Positions 25,809 through 32,759 of a stretch of 39,392 bases of DNA are shown one piece after another. This DNA comes from a virus. Below the pieces are notes generated by a model, which was not told where the DNA came from, searched no databases, and saw nothing but the letters and a program-made list of their open reading frames with translations. Made by a program: the position numbers and the translations under genes. The stretch covers positions 1-39,392 of the IMG/VR virus record IMGVR_UViG_3300047548_001851; one strand, given 5' to 3'. Each line of letters starts with the position of its first letter. The stretch's first letter is position 1.

Positions 25809-26144
25809 ATGAAATTTCATTTTGACGCAATGTTGAGTCTTCACTTGGAAAAGTATCCCAATAAGACTAAACCAACAATCAAACAGACCAAGTTTAGGCT
25901 TGAACCTTCTGATGTTTTAGACAAAAAAATGTACGTTCAAGAAGACGGCTTATTAACTGAGGCAGGCACTAAAGCATTGACGCATGTGCTCGTTCAAGGT
26001 CTGATTGGTAATATTCACCAATCGCACCAGAGAGGGTTGATAGATTCAGCAGAGCACTTGCGACATATCATCGCGGAGTTGGAGCGTGGATTTGTAGCAC
26101 AGGTTGATTATTCAATTGGGAGGATGGGTGATGGCGAAGAGTAA
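25809..26144 (+). CDS. Early protein, unknown
   Basis: 111 residues from the ATG at 25809; an in-frame start at 25704 would overlap the previous gene heavily. The C-terminal half is helical (GLIDSAEHLRHIIAELERGF). Soluble, no motifs. Overlaps the HNH gene by 14 bases. Confidence 0.5.
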   Translation: MKFHFDAMLSLHLEKYPNKTKPTIKQTKFRLEPSDVLDKKMYVQEDGLLTEAGTKALTHVLVQGLIGNIHQSHQRGLIDSAEHLRHIIAELERGFVAQVDYSIGRMGDGEE

Positions 26145-26784
26145 ACCGATTTCAGAGGAAATCAAAAATCGAATACTGGAGCTCTATCCAAATGAAAGGG
26201 CCCAAGATATTGCGGACATGCTCGGTATAAGTGTAAGCAAAGTATATAAAGTGGCCAACTATGCTGGGGTAAAAAAAAGTGAAAGCTTTTTAAGTTCTGA
26301 GAAATCTGGGAGGCTACACCCAGAAGGTGTGCGCGGATTAAATACGAGATTTAAGAAAGGTCAGCAGCCTTGGAACAAAGGCATTTCTACACCCATTACG
26401 GAAGGCATGAGAAAGACATTTTTTAAACCAGGGAACAAGCCTCATAACACAAAGAATATTGGCGATGAATGGACCAATACGGATGGATATGTAGTAGTAA
26501 AGCTCGGAGAAAAAAATATACAGTTCAAACATCGCGTCATTTGGGAAGAGGCAAACGGACCTATTCCAAAAGGAATGTCTGTAGTATTCAAGGATAAGAA
26601 CAAACAGAATGTGCAGCTATCCAATCTGGAATTGGTGGATAGAACAGAATTGATGCACAGGAACTCAATCATGAATTATCATCCTGAATTGAGACCAATC
26701 ATAAAAACCATAGCAAAACTCAAAACCAAGATCAATGAAAAACAAGATGGAAGATCTAAGAAATCATCTCTTCGCTCAGCTTGA
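26131..26784 (+). CDS. HNH endonuclease-like protein with N-terminal HTH
   Basis: 217 residues from the ATG at 26131; an earlier TTG at 26104 is less likely. Residues 5-45 form an HTH (RAQDIADMLGISVSKVYKVAN). The C-terminal module FKHRVIWEEANGPIPKGMSV then FKDKNKQNVQLSNLELVDR matches phage HNH proteins of the type in which the second His of the core is naturally replaced (VVFKD). It has the make-up of a mobile HNH endonuclease, possibly a free-standing homing enzyme in the early operon. Whether it still cuts DNA is uncertain. Overlaps the next gene by 50 bases. Confidence 0.75.
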   Translation: MAKSKPISEEIKNRILELYPNERAQDIADMLGISVSKVYKVANYAGVKKSESFLSSEKSGRLHPEGVRGLNTRFKKGQQPWNKGISTPITEGMRKTFFKPGNKPHNTKNIGDEWTNTDGYVVVKLGEKNIQFKHRVIWEEANGPIPKGMSVVFKDKNKQNVQLSNLELVDRTELMHRNSIMNYHPELRPIIKTIAKLKTKINEKQDGRSKKSSLRSA

Positions 26785-26989
26785 GCGATTGGGAGATGAG
26801 GATTTGAAAGGCGAATCCTTAAAAGAAGAAACCAAGCGCGCCGATGCCATCGCGAAGGTGGCCACTGAGATTGTGAAAGCGGCAGACATAGAACTGCGAT
26901 TTATAACTGAAGTAAAAGGAATCTCTAGTGTGTTTTTTGAAGGTCGTGCGCTGCCAGAAGGAAAAGAGCATCCGAAAGAATTAACCTGA
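26735..26989 (+). CDS. Small conserved phage protein following HNH genes
   Basis: 84 residues, overlapping the HNH gene by 50 bases in another frame. MKNKMEDLRNHLFAQLERL and a helical body typify a small phage protein often found just after HNH genes in many phages. Highly charged and helical, possibly a dimer. Function unknown. The overlap means it is translated from inside the HNH coding end. Confidence 0.65.
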   Translation: MKNKMEDLRNHLFAQLERLGDEDLKGESLKEETKRADAIAKVATEIVKAADIELRFITEVKGISSVFFEGRALPEGKEHPKELT

Positions 26990-26994
26990 AGCTA

Positions 26995-27411
26995 ATGAAC
27001 GCAAATGAAGTGGTACACTACTATCACATCAAAGTGATAGATAAGAATCGGGATCCGGTGGAAATTTTGTCCTGGAAGGGATTGCGCTTTGAACTTCGAC
27101 GTAAGTACGATTGGTATTTTAAATACCGGGCTGCTTTACTTCAAGTGAAGTATCCAAAGCTTGAAGTACAAGTGTGGTGGGGCAACGATCCAGCAACTGG
27201 AAAAACACTCGAGCAAATTCGAAAGGATAAGATCAAAGCGAAGAAAGCGAAGATCACGGAGTATAAAAATAAAATACAGAAAGCTCGTGAAAGCTGGAAC
27301 CGCATTTTCCCTATCGAGGATGATGTATTTTACAAAAGAGCATTAGCTAAAATCAGTCAACACGAATGTGAACTGAGAAATATGGAAATTGAATTTAGAA
27401 ATGAGGTATAA
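26995..27411 (+). CDS. Early protein, unknown; coiled-coil C-terminus
   Basis: 138 residues. An N-terminal mixed part contains YYHIKVIDKNRDPVEILSW, followed by a strongly basic helix (KDKIKAKKAKITEYKNKIQK). Its stop codon (TAA in GTATAAC) falls inside the left arm of the first attC-like element. The gene therefore abuts the cassette-like region, and its end may have been made by cassette insertion. No family recognised. Confidence 0.5.
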   Translation: MNANEVVHYYHIKVIDKNRDPVEILSWKGLRFELRRKYDWYFKYRAALLQVKYPKLEVQVWWGNDPATGKTLEQIRKDKIKAKKAKITEYKNKIQKARESWNRIFPIEDDVFYKRALAKISQHECELRNMEIEFRNEV

Positions 27412-27541
27412 CGGTTCGGGGCTTGTTTTTCGCCACCGCAATAGAATTACAAAACTGTCAAAACTTGATACAGATGAATAGAAATACAAATGCCAATGTT
27501 ACCACGTCAAGCGGTGGTGAGAACAAGCCCTTGTTAGCGGC
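27406..27541 (+). repeat. attC-like element 1 (integron cassette-type recombination site)
   Basis: The left arm runs GTATAAC (27406), GGGCTTGTT (27419-27427), CCACCGC (27433-27439). The right arm is the mirror image: GCGGTGG (27511-27517), AACAAGCCC (27522-27530), GTTAGCGGC (27533-27541). The paired outer TAAC/GTTA, two inner stems and a central loop of about 70 bases are the layout of an integron attC site (R''-L''-loop-L'-R'). No integron integrase is in the window, so origin by an outside integrase is inferred. Confidence 0.55.
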
Positions 27542-27776
27542 TGGGCTTCGTTTCAGAGTGCCAAAGCTGACTAAAGAACAAAACCGCATTCTTGAAAAAA
27601 TAATTGAAGGTGCGGAAATACAAGTTGATTGGGAGAATGAGCAGTATGTTTATACGCTTTGTGAAGATAGCGGAGATAGCTCCACTGTCCGAAAAGATAC
27701 ATTTGATAGACTTAAAGAAAGCGGTTTGATTAAATTGAAATGGAGACCGTCTATTGATGTCGAGCGGTGGGGTTAG
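27474..27776 (+). CDS. Small cassette-borne protein, unknown
   Basis: 100 residues if it starts at the ATG at 27474, which lies within the loop of attC-like element 1. A GTG at 27558, just after the element, would give 72 residues (PKLTKEQNRILEKII onward) and may be the real start. The shorter form has a helix, a beta hairpin and a helical end (VRKDTFDRLKESGLIK), a small HTH-like layout seen in many cassette genes. Its TAG stop is part of the GTTAGCATTG junction. A DNA-binding role is possible but not shown. Confidence 0.5.
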   Translation: MNRNTNANVTTSSGGENKPLLAAGLRFRVPKLTKEQNRILEKIIEGAEIQVDWENEQYVYTLCEDSGDSSTVRKDTFDRLKESGLIKLKWRPSIDVERWG

Positions 27777-27824
27777 CATTGCCGCTAACGGCCGGCAGCT
27801 ACCCGCAGGCGGGGACTTTAACCA
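27773..27824 (+). repeat. Cassette-junction element 2
   Basis: GTTAGC at 27773 pairs with GCTAAC across the junction. GCCGCTAAC (27781-27789) is the reverse complement of the GTTAGCGGC that ends element 1, so the small gene between them is bracketed as in an integron cassette. A hairpin (CCCGC-AG-GCGGG) follows. The right-hand boundary before the DUF1643 gene is not clear. Confidence 0.5.
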
Positions 27825-27842
27825 CAAAACTCAATTAGAAAG

Positions 27843-28397
27843 ATGAATGAACAATTAACCATAGAACTGTCAGACGAAGCACTGAACTCCCGCTTGAGGG
27901 TAGGTGCTGTTATAGCCAGTGCTTTCTTGTCCGAATGCAAAAAGTATCGCTATTCTCTGACCCGAATTTGGGATGAAAGCAAGCCCAAAGTAATGTTTGT
28001 TATGCTCAACCCATCCACCGCTGATGGCACACAAGACGACCCAACGATTAGGCGTTGCATTGGCTTTGCTAAATCTTGGGGATATGGTGGAATGCACGTC
28101 TGCAATTTGTTTGCATATAGAGCAACCGACCCAAAAGAATTACTCAAAGTTGATAATCCTTTTGGCGACCAAAATATATGGGTTACACGCAAGCTCGTTG
28201 ATGAAGTTGAAATTGTAGTATGCGCTTGGGGTAATAAGTCAATACTTGACAAATTTGAAAACCTGAGCACTTTCTTATTGCTTCATTATTGCCACGATAA
28301 GCAGCACTATATTGAGTTGTCAAAGGATGGTGTTCCTAAGCATCCACTTTACTTGAAGTCAAACCTAAAGCCTGTTAAGATGTATGATGTCTCTTAG
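27843..28397 (+). CDS. DUF1643 family protein
   Basis: 184 residues. VMLNPSTADGTQDDPTIRRC and the following FAKSWGYGGMHVCNLFAYRA are the signature segments of DUF1643, a family common in integron cassettes, phages and mobile elements and of unproven function. WVTRKLVDEVEIVVCAWGN completes the domain. It is preceded by junction element 2 and its TAG stop overlaps the CTTAGCATTGGC of element 3, which mirrors the junction of the previous gene. Likely an accessory gene acquired as a cassette. Confidence 0.85.
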   Translation: MNEQLTIELSDEALNSRLRVGAVIASAFLSECKKYRYSLTRIWDESKPKVMFVMLNPSTADGTQDDPTIRRCIGFAKSWGYGGMHVCNLFAYRATDPKELLKVDNPFGDQNIWVTRKLVDEVEIVVCAWGNKSILDKFENLSTFLLLHYCHDKQHYIELSKDGVPKHPLYLKSNLKPVKMYDVS

Positions 28398-28430
28398 CAT
28401 TGGCTATAACTCGGGGATAACCGCACCTCC
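28391..28430 (+). repeat. Cassette-junction element 3
   Basis: TTAGCATTGGC followed by TATAACTCGGGG. The first part matches the stop-codon junction of element 2 (TTAGCATTG) and the second matches the left arm of element 1 (TATAAC...TCGGGG). It ends the DUF1643 unit. The right half of a full attC-like structure is not seen here. Confidence 0.45.
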
Positions 28431-28442
28431 ATCATTCATCAG

Positions 28443-28492
28443 AGGTTGCAACCTTTTCAAAAAACAAACCTGAAAAAGTTGCAACCTTTTTT
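28443..28492. terminator. Bidirectional terminator between converging genes
   Basis: AGGTTGCAACCTTTTCA pairs with TGAAAAAGTTGCAACCT (17 bp, one mismatch) with an 11-base loop and a T-run after it. It ends the plus-strand early operon and the minus-strand lipoprotein gene that meets it. Confidence 0.8.
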
Positions 28493-28811
28493 ATTCTTCA
28501 AACTTCAGCTCAACAAGTTCCCAAGTTTTACCAGACACATATTTTACCTGGCAGGTAAAATTGTTTCTAATTTTAGCTCCAAAGCTATTTGTAGCGTCAA
28601 CATAACATTTGGTTTTGTAATTAACAGAGTCCAATTTTTCAACTGGACAGAAACCAAAATCAGCATCAGCAGGATTTTTCAAACGTCTTTGAATGAATTC
28701 TCTCATCATCATTCTTGCATCAGCGGCGGTATTGTAGTTAGTAGGCCCACAAGAAAATAATGAGATTGCGATTAACGAAGAGATGGTAAAAGTGATTTTT
28801 TTTGTTTTCAT
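28491..28811 (-). CDS. Small lipoprotein, likely accessory
   Basis: 106 residues. A signal peptide (KKITFTISSLIAIS) ends in lipobox LFSC with Cys21. The mature part has LKNPADADFGF and YVDATNSFGAK, matching small prophage lipoproteins that carry N-P-x-S/A-A-x-F and N-S-F/Y-G segments. Minus strand, between the early operon and the late region. A TATATTTT box lies a short way upstream. Probably expressed on its own as a moron, perhaps in exclusion of other phages at the cell surface. That role is inferred. Confidence 0.7.
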   Translation of the reverse strand: MKTKKITFTISSLIAISLFSCGPTNYNTAADARMMMREFIQRRLKNPADADFGFCPVEKLDSVNYKTKCYVDATNSFGAKIRNNFTCQVKYVSGKTWELVELKFEE

Positions 28812-28847
28812 TTTTCTATTTTATTGAAAATATAGTTTTTTATGTTT

Positions 28848-29468
28848 TCAGGAGGCAGCATTTTTAACTTTTTCCTGCAAAGTGTGTAAGTGCATATTAA
28901 GTTCGACAAGCACTTTATCCGAATACTCTTTTCTGAGTCGATTTGCTTCATCTTGATCGGCATAAAAATTAGACTTTTCCCATTTTTTGAAGTCGTAATT
29001 TATTTCCTGAGCTAGTACTTGAATGCATTTCAAAAGATCATTTAACTCATTCAATTTAGACTGAAAAGGATAAATCATACTAGCGATGCTGCGCATTTCT
29101 GCATGATAGTTATGACACTTTAACTTGATGTCCTGCTCCCTGATCATGTAATCATGCATTAACTTTTTGAAATTGTCTTTGTCGTTAAGAATAGAGTAAT
29201 CTGCTAGTATTTTGTAAGTTTTAATTAAAGAAAGGCATTGTTCTCTTTCAATTCTGAATAAAAAGTAATTTTCTGCAACAGCTCGAAGCTTCATTCTAAG
29301 ATTGTAATCTTCTTTCAACTGACTTTCTCTCTTTTCTCTTTTTGAAAAAAAAATATTTGAAGACAACCCCAGAAGAAAAGCAACTAATGCCGCAATAAAC
29401 TCGGGAAGTATATCCATCCAAATAGATTGATCAGCCTCGATCTTAAAGACAATCTGTGGTAGTATCAT
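28848..29468 (-). CDS. Membrane-anchored coiled-coil protein, accessory
   Basis: 206 residues. One membrane segment lies at about 20-41, followed by KREKR and a long charged coiled-coil domain. It is on the minus strand, 36 bases upstream of the small lipoprotein start, and may be co-transcribed with it. A single-TM anchor with a cytosolic coiled coil is a common layout for accessory and defence-type phage proteins. No family recognised. Confidence 0.55.
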   Translation of the reverse strand: MILPQIVFKIEADQSIWMDILPEFIAALVAFLLGLSSNIFFSKREKRESQLKEDYNLRMKLRAVAENYFLFRIEREQCLSLIKTYKILADYSILNDKDNFKKLMHDYMIREQDIKLKCHNYHAEMRSIASMIYPFQSKLNELNDLLKCIQVLAQEINYDFKKWEKSNFYADQDEANRLRKEYSDKVLVELNMHLHTLQEKVKNAAS

Positions 29469-29606
29469 AGACTTTCATTCAGTTCCGCTAAAATAATTCA
29501 AAAAGCGACACACTATTATTGGATTCCTATTTTTTGAAACCCTTGTAAACATCATTCAATCAGATAGTTGCAAAAAATATTAAGGGTTTCAGAAGCCGAA
29601 AGTGAA

Positions 29607-29649
29607 AAAAAACACACGAATTTCATTTTTTGAGAAAAAAGTGTTTTTT
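29607..29649. terminator. A/T hairpin bordering the origin-like region
   Basis: AAAAAACAC (29607-29615) and GTGTTTTTT (29641-29649) make a perfect 9-bp A/T-rich stem with a 25-base loop. It may act as a weak terminator. It directly precedes the iteron region. Confidence 0.3.
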
Positions 29650-29650
29650 C

Positions 29651-29790
29651 CTGCTCGGTCACGGTTTTACTACTTAATATATTATAAATCAATAATATAA
29701 CTATACGAGCAGAACCGAGCAGAACCGTGCGCAACCGAGCAGTAAAACAGGGGTAAAATCGATGTTTTTCCCAACGACGAGCAAAAACGA
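29651..29790. repeat. Iteron-like repeats flanking an AT-rich core
   Basis: Four 10-base units in tandem: CGAGCAGAAC (29706), CGAGCAGAAC (29716), CGTGCGCAAC (29726), CGAGCAGTAA (29736). An inverted set is at 29651-29666 (CTGCTCGGT, CACGGTT; on the other strand AACCGTG then ACCGAGCAG). Between them lies an AT-rich stretch of about 35 bases (29671-29705). Degenerate ACGAGCA copies continue to 29790. The design fits a replication origin or large operator; the 10-base period is one helical turn. Confidence 0.6.
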
Positions 29791-29820
29791 GTTTTTTTTT
29801 CCAAAAATGGGTGTCCGTTC

Positions 29821-29855
29821 GTCCTTCGTTTTTTGATTTCTAACGTCAATTTTTG
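29821..29855 (+). promoter_or_regulatory. Candidate late promoter, copy 4 (PL-D)
   Basis: GTCCTTCG at 29821 and AATTTTTG at 29848-29855, in the 27-base register of the other copies, with GTCC slightly different downstream. The ATG at 29860 is 5 bases past the last G. It heads the fibre/baseplate genes. Confidence 0.6.
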
Positions 29856-29859
29856 GGGA

Positions 29860-30246
29860 ATGAAAGCGCAAGTTCTCCAGGGTAATGATGCCCCTTTGAA
29901 TATTCAGCTCCGAGATGCTGCTGGCTCCCCGATCAATCCCAATAGTCTCACCGGATTATTGGTCATTCTATATTATAAGGTTGGTGGACAAGTATTGTCC
30001 AAATTCAGCAAGAATACCCTTGCAGGTTTCGAACCGATCACAGTAGTTGACGGTTCTGCCGGCCTCATCCAGTGTAAGGTTCAACGAGAAGTAACAGCCA
30101 ATGCCCAATTGGGTGATGTTATGATCGAGATTAAGATGAAGGCCTCCTCGTCTGAATGGAGCAATGAAGATCTAGAGATCGGCACCAATGGAATACTTGC
30201 ATTTGAATTAACCTCAAGCAGATTGAAGAATGTCACAAACTATTGA
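29860..30246 (+). CDS. Baseplate upper protein-like (BppU type)
   Basis: 128 residues from the ATG at 29860; an earlier TTG is in the promoter. KAQVLQGNDAPLNIQLRDA with a following beta-rich body resembles the N-terminal Ig-like domain of siphophage baseplate upper proteins, whose first strands read as an extended, polar V..GD..l.i.l.d pattern. It could anchor the fibre protein encoded next, which overlaps its stop by 17 bases. Confidence 0.5.
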   Translation: MKAQVLQGNDAPLNIQLRDAAGSPINPNSLTGLLVILYYKVGGQVLSKFSKNTLAGFEPITVVDGSAGLIQCKVQREVTANAQLGDVMIEIKMKASSSEWSNEDLEIGTNGILAFELTSSRLKNVTNY

Positions 30247-31558
30247 TATCGTCGTTCAGCTCACTGGGCTATCCGCAATCGTGACGGTACCAGCGGTGCA
30301 ACTTCCATCAAGTGCAGAAGGTGGACCTGTGATCTGGGAGCAGGTGACTGGAAAACCTTCAACTTTTCCTCCATCATCGCATCAACATGTAATGGATGAT
30401 GTGCAGGGATTGATCAGTGCGCTGGCTGCAAAAGCATCATCGGTTCACACACATGAGATTGCCGATATTATTGGTCTCGCTTTGGCGTTGGCCGATAAAG
30501 CCAACGTGACGGACTTGCAAAACAAAGCTGACTTGGTGGGTGGAGTAATTCCAACCAGTCAAATACCAGCGGCGGCTATTACTGAATTCTTAGGAGCAGT
30601 GAATAGTGAAGCTCCAATGCTTGCATTAACAGGACAAAAAGGTGACTGGTGTATTCGCACTGATCAGAATAGGACCTACTTCATAGTTGGAGATAATGGT
30701 AGCGTTCTTTCGAATTGGCGATTCATTGAAACTCCTGCATCACCTGTTGCCTCCGTAAATGGTCAAGTAGGTGTGGTTGTACTTGGAAAAAGTGATATTG
30801 GATTATCAAACGTTGAAAACACCAGCGACATGGCGAAGCCCGTCAGCACAGCTCAAGCTGCTGCCTTGGCTGGTAAGGCGAACACCTCACACAATCACGT
30901 TGCAAGCGACATCACTGACTTTCCAGACGCCGTTCTCGCAACGATATTAAAACCGTTTATTGCGGGTGGTGATACTCCAATAGTGACAGATGACAGCATT
31001 GCCAAAGCATTTCAGAAAGCGCAAGGCCAGATAGACGCGCGTGCGACTATTGCGCAGCTTGCGGCTATTGCAGCACTGAATAAAAGAATAGTCCTTGTTG
31101 CAGACTCAACTACTACCGTAACAGGAACGACTACCAACACGCTCATTCGTGCCGTTCCGATTCCTCCAGGATGGGCATCGGCAGGTGGTGTAATTCGTGT
31201 GCGTTCAAGAACAAGAAAAACTGGTTCTGGAGGTACATACACTCAACGATTGTATATCAATACAGCGGCGGATTTGACGGGTGCTAATCATGTCGGAACG
31301 CATACTTCTGCCTCTGCCGGACAGCTCTATAATCAGATTCGTCGCGACCTAGTGATTAAGTCGGCAACTGTTACTGAAGTTCCGCCACCGACACCTTCGA
31401 TGTCTGTGGATGAAGCTCAGCAGGCAGGAGCAGTAGCTACTTACAATATCGATTGGTCAATTCAGCAATTCCTCATAGTAGCGATTCAACTTGGCAATGG
31501 TGTAGATGTTGGGATAAGCAGTTATGTGTCTCTAGATTTTGAATGTCCGACTTCTTAA
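30230..31558 (+). CDS. Tail fibre / receptor-binding protein
   Basis: 442 residues. Three H-x-H-type segments (SSHQHVMDD, SVHTHEIAD, SHNHVASD) precede helical repeat parts, as in trimeric tail fibres whose His residues bind metal. The stretch VASVNGQVGVVVLGKSDIGL and LSNVENTSDMAKPVSTAQ is a known fibre repeat unit. The C-terminal third is beta-rich and would hold the receptor-binding tip. It overlaps the BppU-like gene and probably determines host range. Confidence 0.8.
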   Translation: MSQTIDIVVQLTGLSAIVTVPAVQLPSSAEGGPVIWEQVTGKPSTFPPSSHQHVMDDVQGLISALAAKASSVHTHEIADIIGLALALADKANVTDLQNKADLVGGVIPTSQIPAAAITEFLGAVNSEAPMLALTGQKGDWCIRTDQNRTYFIVGDNGSVLSNWRFIETPASPVASVNGQVGVVVLGKSDIGLSNVENTSDMAKPVSTAQAAALAGKANTSHNHVASDITDFPDAVLATILKPFIAGGDTPIVTDDSIAKAFQKAQGQIDARATIAQLAAIAALNKRIVLVADSTTTVTGTTTNTLIRAVPIPPGWASAGGVIRVRSRTRKTGSGGTYTQRLYINTAADLTGANHVGTHTSASAGQLYNQIRRDLVIKSATVTEVPPPTPSMSVDEAQQAGAVATYNIDWSIQQFLIVAIQLGNGVDVGISSYVSLDFECPTS

Positions 31559-31677
31559 TATTTTAATTGATAAAGAATGCTTTTGTTTCATGAAATAAAA
31601 TGTTCAATATGTGTGTACAATTTATTCGTGGCTCACTTCGTTCACACCCCACTTTTCTCTGAAATTCACCCTAACAT

Positions 31678-32139
31678 ATGACTAAGATTATACTACAACT
31701 GGAACCTGCGGCCGCTAAGTTTTTTAAGTATCATCACGATGAAGCCTACAACAGGCCATCACTATTAAGAGGTCATTTCAAGCGACTCATTCTCATGAAT
31801 GCGGAGCCACATCCCACAGGAGTTTTCGCTCGTTCAGAATCACTAGTTGCTGTTGAAACTACTGTAGCCTCTGAAATCAAGTCCTACAAATTTGACGCTA
31901 GAACGAAAGCTATATACATTCCTGATGCAAAAATGAAAATGCTCAATGATGCGTTCATCGCATTATTGGAAGATGAGATCAATACTACTGTTGAATTATT
32001 CGAGTCAATTGGACGTCAGCACAAGCATGCGTTTGAATACATCATTTCAAAATACGACTTGGACAGCAGTGATTATTCATTCGATCGGATGAAGAAAATG
32101 AATTATCGTCACCGGATGCGCGTGATTTCTACAAAATAA
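31678..32139 (+). CDS. Unknown protein between fibre and head genes
   Basis: 153 residues. A basic N-terminal part and a helical C-terminal end (EYIISKYDLDSSDYSFDRMKKM then RHRMR) that could bind DNA. It lies in the gap between two late units, with a degenerate TCACTTCGTT site upstream. A late transcription regulator would fit here, but no HTH is clearly visible. No family recognised. Confidence 0.45.
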   Translation: MTKIILQLEPAAAKFFKYHHDEAYNRPSLLRGHFKRLILMNAEPHPTGVFARSESLVAVETTVASEIKSYKFDARTKAIYIPDAKMKMLNDAFIALLEDEINTTVELFESIGRQHKHAFEYIISKYDLDSSDYSFDRMKKMNYRHRMRVISTK

Positions 32140-32155
32140 AATTTTGCGACGTTTT

Positions 32156-32203
32156 GTCCTCTCGTTTTCGATAGCATTATTTGAAATTCACCGAATATTT
32201 TTG
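32156..32203 (+). promoter_or_regulatory. Divergent member of the late promoter family (PL-E)
   Basis: GTCCTCTCG at 32156 matches the first box with one change. No AAnnTTTG lies at the expected place, but TATTTTTG, a canonical TAnnTTTG box, lies at 32196-32203, 13 bases too far. The start codon of the next gene is at 32234. It could be weak or differently controlled. Confidence 0.35.
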
Positions 32204-32233
32204 AATGAAATCACATAAATAATTTGCGTCAAT

Positions 32234-32707
32234 ATGTCCCTCGATAAATACACTAAAAAATCACATGGTGGTTTTTGTAAAGAGTCCATTGAACTTTTCA
32301 AACCGAATGCAGCCAGAGACTCAATGATCGCGGCAGGTAAATACGTTTATGAAATTCACGAGGATGATTTTGTAGAGAACTTTTTTTTCGTCAAGAGTAC
32401 AGCGACATTCACTGAGACGCCTGTTATAGTTGATGGAGCAGAAATGTACAAGGCGGAGATTACTATGGTTATAGCTGGTGACGATGAAACGCGCATTAGA
32501 GAATTGGAACGTATTCGCCGAAAAAAATGGTTGATAAGATTCGAGGATGCATCCCATACAAAGAAAATAATCGGGCATCCTGATGGACATTACGCGAGCT
32601 TGATGGTTGTATCTAGAGAAGGTAAAACGTCTCGTCCAGAACGCAGGGAAATCGCGGTAATATGGTCCGCTACTCTTCCAGAACCTGTGGCAACATACGG
32701 TTTTTAG
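32234..32707 (+). CDS. Structural-region protein, unknown
   Basis: 157 residues, basic, beta-rich, no membrane segment. It has its own promoter-like site in front and the next candidate late promoter starts at its stop codon. Single-gene units at the head of a capsid operon often encode head-decoration or neck proteins; I infer this from place only. Confidence 0.45.
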   Translation: MSLDKYTKKSHGGFCKESIELFKPNAARDSMIAAGKYVYEIHEDDFVENFFFVKSTATFTETPVIVDGAEMYKAEITMVIAGDDETRIRELERIRRKKWLIRFEDASHTKKIIGHPDGHYASLMVVSREGKTSRPERREIAVIWSATLPEPVATYGF

Positions 32708-32741
32708 TCCTTTCATAACGGCCCTAATACTCAAACTTTTG
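32707..32741 (+). promoter_or_regulatory. Candidate late promoter, copy 5 (PL-F)
   Basis: GTCCTTTC at 32707 and AACTTTTG at 32734-32741, with the same 27-base register. The GTG start of the head protease is at 32760. It begins inside the end of the previous gene and would drive the capsid genes. Confidence 0.6.
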
Positions 32742-32759
32742 CGGAAATAAGAAGCAGAA

